From an uncultured Prevotella sp. (GTDB lineage Bacteria; Bacteroidota; Bacteroidia; Bacteroidales; Bacteroidaceae), in assembly GCA_900540885.1 (NCBI GenBank), contig UQHJ01000007.1, positions 1 to 62,847 on the forward strand: a stretch of 62,847 bases of DNA, written 5' to 3'. The position numbers and the translations under genes were made by a program. Below are positions 59,401-62,847 of the stretch, in pieces (position 1 is the stretch's first letter; each line of letters starts with the position of its first letter). The notes below the pieces were generated by a model. The model was not told the origin of the DNA. It saw nothing but the letters and a program-made list of their open reading frames with translations, and ran no database searches.

Positions 59401-60942
59401 AGGATTAGTAACTTGAGCAAACTGTTGACGGAAGTAGCTAAACAACGATTGTGGACGCTCTGACAGCACAGCTAATGGCGTATCATTACCCATTGAAGCG
59501 ATAGGTTCACTACCGTTCGTTGCCATAGGTGTAATGGTGCGCTCTATGTCCTCACGCGTATAACCGAAGACACGAAGACGAACATCAAAGTCGTCTACTG
59601 AATTCTCCACCTTGCGGCCACTCTTCAGTTCGTCTAATTCTATACGATTGGTTGACAACCACTGGCGATAGGGATAGGCTTTTGCTAATTGTTCTTTTAA
59701 CTCACCGTCATAGTACACCTTTGCCTCCTGCGTATCAATCAATAATATCTTGCCTGGCTGCAGACGTCCTTTCTCTTTTATATCAGTAGCTTCAAAATTG
59801 ATTACACCAGCCTCTGAAGCTACCACCATTGTGTCATTCTTCGTAATAAGGTAACGTGCAGGACGCAATCCATTACGATCGAGCATACCGCCAGCATAAC
59901 GACCATCGCTAAAGAGCAACGCAGCAGGTCCATCCCATGGCTCCATTAAGATAGAGTGATATTCATAGAAGGCTTTCAAGTCCTCTGATATAGGGTTCTT
60001 ATCATTAAAACTTTCAGGCACCAACATTGCCATAGCATGCGGCAACGTTAGTCCCGACATCACTAAAAACTCAAGCACATTATCAAGCGAGGCTGAATCG
60101 CTCATGCCTGACTGAATGATAGGACGCAATTGGCTAATGTCGCCTAAAGTCTCGGTTGAAAGCACCGACTCACGAGCTGCCATCCAAGCACGATTACCAC
60201 GAATGGTATTAATCTCACCATTATGCGCTAAAAGGCGGAATGGCTGTGCCAACCCCCATGTCGGGAATGTGTTGGTTGAGAAACGTGAGTGAACGATAGC
60301 CAAACCACTCGTAAAGTAAGGTTGCGTTAAATCTGGGTAATACTCGCGCAACTGTGTAGAAGAGAGCATACCCTTATATACAATATTTTTTGACGAAAGC
60401 GAACAAACGTAAAAGTCTTTGTTCGTTATGCGCTTTTCTACTCTTTTACGTATTAGATATAATCTGCGCTCCAACGACTCTGCATCACCACCCGTTATAA
60501 ACACCTGTTTCACCGCTGGCTCTGTAGACAAAGCGTCCTTACCCAAAATTTCGGAATTGGTAGGTACCGCGCGTAAGTGCATCAGTGTCAATCCCTCACG
60601 CTCAACTTCTTCTATAAAGACGCGAAGAATGTCTCCCTGAGTCGTCTCGTCCTTTGGCAAGAAGAGCAACCCCGTACCATAACATCCCTTTTCAGGCACT
60701 GGAATGCCTTGAAGCAATATAAACTCGTGCGGTATTTGTAACATAATACCAGCGCCGTCACCAGTCTTATTGTCTGCACCCTCTGCACCACGATGCTTCA
60801 TATTCTCGAGGACTTTCAAAGCAGAGTCAACCAATTCATGACTCTTGTTGCCATGAATATTGACTATCATGCCAACGCCACAGGCATCGTGCTCGTTTTC
60901 TGAACGATACAACCCTTCATTAAGTCTGTTACTTATTTGCAT
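56449..60942 (-). CDS. gltB: Glutamate synthase large subunit
   Basis: This is a 1497-residue GltB. The amidotransferase nucleophile is Cys21 (EHDACGVGMIV), implying a 20-residue propeptide. The central domain is followed by the FMN-binding TIM barrel (ISVKLVAESGVGTIAAGVAKAKAD; GAEGGTGASP). The 3Fe-4S cysteines lie in CVMMRKCHANTCPVG, and a C-terminal beta-helix has glycine-rich coils (GAVAVVEGVGDHCCEYMTGG). It produces glutamate with electrons from GltD. The protein is full length, with all domains in order. Confidence 0.97.
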   Translation of the reverse strand: MQISNRLNEGLYRSENEHDACGVGMIVNIHGNKSHELVDSALKVLENMKHRGAEGADNKTGDGAGIMLQIPHEFILLQGIPVPEKGCYGTGLLFLPKDETTQGDILRVFIEEVEREGLTLMHLRAVPTNSEILGKDALSTEPAVKQVFITGGDAESLERRLYLIRKRVEKRITNKDFYVCSLSSKNIVYKGMLSSTQLREYYPDLTQPYFTSGLAIVHSRFSTNTFPTWGLAQPFRLLAHNGEINTIRGNRAWMAARESVLSTETLGDISQLRPIIQSGMSDSASLDNVLEFLVMSGLTLPHAMAMLVPESFNDKNPISEDLKAFYEYHSILMEPWDGPAALLFSDGRYAGGMLDRNGLRPARYLITKNDTMVVASEAGVINFEATDIKEKGRLQPGKILLIDTQEAKVYYDGELKEQLAKAYPYRQWLSTNRIELDELKSGRKVENSVDDFDVRLRVFGYTREDIERTITPMATNGSEPIASMGNDTPLAVLSERPQSLFSYFRQQFAQVTNPAIDPIREELVMSLTEYVGAVGMNILSPNESHCKMVRLPQPILTNRQLDILCNIRYKGFNTVKLPMTFESARGAQGLKEALDNLCRMAEQSVNDGINYIILSDRGVDESHAAIPSLLAVSAVHQYLISVQKRMETALVVESGEAREVMHAALLIGYGASAINPYMAFAVLDDLVNRGEVQMNYETAEKNYIKAICKGLYKVLSKMGISTLRSYRGARIFEAIGLGEDLLRSYFGTDASTIGGVHLDQIARDYVKFHDEGYAPCYEDRELEGLLPYAGLFSYRKDGEQHAWNPETISTLQLATRLGSYKKFKEFTQLVDHKDKAIFLRDFFDFKLNPIPIDEVESVDDIVKHFVTGAMSFGAISKEAHEALALAMNKLGTRSNTGEGGEDNERFHETFDGISLCSKTKQIASGRFGVTTEYLVNAEEIQIKVAQGAKPGEGGQLPGYKVNQIIAKTRHSIPGISLISPPPHHDIYSIEDLAQLIFDLKNVNPKAQISVKLVAESGVGTIAAGVAKAKADLIVISGAEGGTGASPASSMRYAGISPEIGLSETQQTLVLNGLRGQVRLQTDGQIKTGRDVISMALLGAEEFGFGTTVLIVLGCVMMRKCHANTCPVGVATQNPELREHFRGHYEYVVNYFRFLAQEVREYLAAMGFRHFSDIVGRSDLITIREAEANTKAATLDFSRLLHRVNNDAALHHVIAQHHDIESVMDQSILKAASQAIESQKDVSLEYAIGNTDRSVGAMLSGVVAAKYGQNGLPDETINIKFKGSAGQSFGAFLTKGISFKLEGEANDYLGKALSGGRISVMPPVRSSFNAEDNTIAGNTLLYGATSGEVYINGKVGERFAVRNSGAVAVVEGVGDHCCEYMTGGRVVVLGETGRNFAAGMSGGVAYVWDKHHNFDYFCNMEMVELSLIEDSASRKELHELIRQHYLYTGSQLARTMLNDWSHYVDDFIQVTPIEYKRVLAEEQMRKLQQKIAEVQRDY

Positions 60943-61388
60943 AATGTCCTTGTATGTTATTGTGCTTTATACTTTCCTATAAATTATATATAGGTAGCCA
61001 TACTGTGACAAGTTTCACCTTTGTTACGTATTACTTCCTATTTCTTTGCAAAAATACAATATTCATTTCAAAATAACGCTTTATGTTTAAAAAAATTTCA
61101 TATTTCTATACATTCTATCGTTTTACATTACACTTTGTAAACTAAATCTTCTTTTATACACTAATATGTAAATACACCGCTTCGCTATTCACTCACAACT
61201 GTTTAACGCTTACAAGCTTCGCCTTCTCTGTCATTACAAACGCATTGTACAATCCCTCAAAATATAAAAATGTTCGTTCTGACATGCTTTACAGCATAAC
61301 ACAAGAATGTTTTACACTTAATTCGGTTCGGATATTGCTTCATTTACTTACATTTGTACAGTAAAGCGATAACACAACCAATTATATC
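60943..61388. other. Divergent control region of gltB and gdhA
   Basis: This is a 446-bp AT-rich intergenic stretch without an ORF. A -7 box TACATTTG (61349-61356) lies 32 bp before gdhA on plus. A minus-strand TATTTTTG (61049-61056) about 107 bp before gltB is a weaker candidate. No clear operator palindrome was recognised. The length leaves room for nitrogen-responsive regulation of the two competing ammonium-assimilation routes. Confidence 0.5.
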
Positions 61389-62726
61389 ATGAAAACAGAA
61401 AACATCAAACTACAACTCGAAGCCAAGCATCCAGGCGAGACAGAGTACTTACAAGCCGTCCATGAAGTTCTTCTATCAATTGAAGATGTATACAACCAAC
61501 ACCCTGAATTTGAACAGGTTAAGCTCATCGAACGCCTTGTTGAGCCTGATCGCATCATCACTTTCCGCGTGCCATGGATTGACGACCAAGGTGAAGTACA
61601 CGTCAATCTAGGCTACCGTGTACAGTTCAACAACGCCATTGGCCCATACAAAGGAGGCATACGTTTTCACCCCTCAGTTAATCTCAGCATTTTAAAATTC
61701 TTAGGATTTGAACAGACCTTTAAGAATGCTCTCACTACCCTACCGATGGGAGGCGCAAAAGGCGGGTCCGACTTTGCACCACGCGGACGAAGCGAAGCCG
61801 AACTCATGCGTTTCTGTCAAGCCTTTATGCTGGAACTTTGGCGCAACTTAGGCCCTGACCAAGACGTACCAGCAGGTGATATCGGAGTTGGAGGACGCGA
61901 AGTCGGATACATGTTTGGTATGTACAAAAAACTCACTCACCAACACACTGGGACCTTTACTGGCAAAGGCCTTGAATTTGGAGGTTCTATCTTACGAGCC
62001 GAGGCAACTGGTTATGGTGCCCTCTACTTTGTTCGCCAAATGTTAGCAGATTACAGCAAAGATATTAGTGGTAAAACCATTGCTGTTTCAGGCTTTGGCA
62101 ATGTTGCTTGGGGATCTGTCAAAAAAGCCACAGAAATGGGAGCTAAGGTTGTAACACTTAGCGGGCCTGATGGTTACATTTACGATCCCAAAGGTGTGAG
62201 CGGTGATAAGATTGATTATATGCTTGAACTTAGAATGTCGGGCAACGACATTGTGTCACCATACGCTGAGCGCTATCCTGAAGCAACCTTCTTCGCTGGC
62301 AAAAAGCCTTGGGAGCAACATGTTGACATTGCACTGCCCTGCGCCACACAGAATGAGTTGAACCTTGAAGATGCCAAACAACTCTGTGACAATGGCGTTG
62401 GTCTCGTAGCCGAGGTGAGCAATATGGGCTGTACAGCCGAAGCCGTTGATTACTTCATTGCACACAATATGCCTTTCGCTCCAGGTAAGGCAGTCAATTC
62501 AGGCGGTGTCGCAACTTCTGGACTTGAAATGACGCAAAATGCCATGCACATTTCATGGACAGCAAACGAGGTTGACCAACGACTACACCATATCATGAGT
62601 GCCGTTCACGACCAATGCTTACGTTACGGAACGGAGTCTAACGGTCAAATCAACTTTGTCAAAGGGGCCAACATCGCTGGTTTTATGAAGGTTGCCCGTG
62701 CCATGATGGCACAAGGTGTCTTATAG
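61389..62726 (+). CDS. gdhA: NADP-type glutamate dehydrogenase
   Basis: This is a 445-residue hexameric-type GDH. The substrate-binding core is in GPYKGGIRFHPSVN near residue 90 and LPMGGAKGGSDFAPRG near 118 (catalytic Lys in MGGAKGG). The coenzyme domain has VSGFGNVAWGSVKKA near 236, and NSGGVATSGLEMTQNA follows near 372. It aminates 2-oxoglutarate with ammonium. Its position back to back with gltBD groups the GDH and GOGAT routes in one locus. Confidence 0.97.
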   Translation: MKTENIKLQLEAKHPGETEYLQAVHEVLLSIEDVYNQHPEFEQVKLIERLVEPDRIITFRVPWIDDQGEVHVNLGYRVQFNNAIGPYKGGIRFHPSVNLSILKFLGFEQTFKNALTTLPMGGAKGGSDFAPRGRSEAELMRFCQAFMLELWRNLGPDQDVPAGDIGVGGREVGYMFGMYKKLTHQHTGTFTGKGLEFGGSILRAEATGYGALYFVRQMLADYSKDISGKTIAVSGFGNVAWGSVKKATEMGAKVVTLSGPDGYIYDPKGVSGDKIDYMLELRMSGNDIVSPYAERYPEATFFAGKKPWEQHVDIALPCATQNELNLEDAKQLCDNGVGLVAEVSNMGCTAEAVDYFIAHNMPFAPGKAVNSGGVATSGLEMTQNAMHISWTANEVDQRLHHIMSAVHDQCLRYGTESNGQINFVKGANIAGFMKVARAMMAQGVL

Positions 62727-62769
62727 GAACTATAAGTGTACTCATTAGCATTTACGTAAACTGCAATCT

Positions 62770-62847
62770 ATCTGCCTAATTGGGGGGCGGGTCCTCACCT
62801 GGGGGCGACGCGTCCCCGCGTCGGCATTGCCAACTTGGGGTTCGATG
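62770..62847. other. GC-rich dyad at the right edge
   Basis: Downstream of gdhA the composition changes abruptly to GC-rich. GGGGGGCGGGTCCTCACCTG is followed by a perfect hairpin CGACGCG (62806-62812)/CGCGTCG (62817-62823) with a 4-nt loop. It may be the start of a dispersed repeat or another element, but too little is visible to decide. Confidence 0.4.

Noticed and set aside
61382..61606. 74-codon minus-strand ORF at the gdhA start
   Set aside because: It is antisense to the conserved gdhA N-terminus, and its Ser/Arg/Thr-rich composition is typical of a shadow frame.

Overview
The window looks like chromosomal DNA of a member of the Bacteroidales, most likely a Prevotella-like genus. Three observations support this. 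Promoters have the Bacteroidetes form (a -7 box TAnnTTTG, with a TTTG about 19 bases upstream in the best cases), and Shine-Dalgarno sequences are weak or absent. The gene content includes DUF4831, a BT0820-type HAD protein, Bacteroidetes-style lipoproteins and the tig-clpP-clpX-recQ order. Transposase relics (IS110, IS66, IS4-like, ISL3-like) resemble those known from this order. The species cannot be fixed without a database search.

Layout. 0-4 kb: the 3' end of an unidentified gene, a convergent SNF2-type helicase, and a gene-poor stretch. 4.6-7.2 kb: a scrambled accessory patch with a small HTH regulator, a DNA-adenine methylase cut off after about 104 residues, a GT2 glycosyltransferase and a Stealth-type phosphotransferase that run tail to tail through a shared break point, and the C-terminal piece of another glycosyltransferase. 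7.3-12.7 kb (minus strand): UvrD/PcrA helicase, a small lipoprotein, a GT2 enzyme and a WecA/MraY-type initiating transferase, preceded by tandem 83-bp repeats that carry a promoter. 12.75-18.3 kb: a tight minus-strand run of pdxA, a sugar-nucleotidyltransferase-like protein, an ATP-grasp protein, a CDP-alcohol phosphotransferase, a flippase-like membrane protein and a HAD hydrolase. This is the best candidate here for an uncharacterised pathway, probably making a CDP-activated polar head group. 18.5-27 kb: rlmN, a SPOR lipoprotein, a YtxH/holin-like/small-protein set interrupted by an IS110 relic, dnaB, a beta-helix lipoprotein and pepD. 27-34.3 kb: a small membrane protein, an OmpH-like lipoprotein, tRNA-Ser(CGA), an orphan Wza-like exporter, a DciA-like protein, DUF4831, NAD(P)HX repair, a HAD protein and rmlA.

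34.3-37.7 kb is rich in repeats and debris: a promoter-bearing repeat, a 90-bp dispersed repeat, a roughly 320-bp palindromic element with four 22-bp tandem repeats in its centre, a secreted hypothetical protein and an Abi-family gene with an internal deletion. 37.7-53.5 kb (plus strand) is core: tig, clpP, clpX, recQ, glnS, a TPR protein, pgk, a substrate-binding-like lipoprotein, another TPR protein and a secreted alpha/beta hydrolase. 53.6-62.8 kb: a YgjP-like metallopeptidase, IS debris, and a nitrogen-assimilation block with gltB-gltD on the minus strand and gdhA divergent.

The clearest new signals are the following: (1) three promoter copies with the same -33/-7 boxes and the same 19-bp spacer, each in front of a surface-polysaccharide gene (WecA-like, Wza-like, RmlA); (2) the 12.75-18.3 kb cluster, whose CDP-alcohol phosphotransferase and HAD protein both have non-standard active-site motifs; (3) the nested palindromic element at 34.88-35.20 kb; and (4) several precise rearrangement scars. 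All identifications come from reading the sequence; no searches were run.
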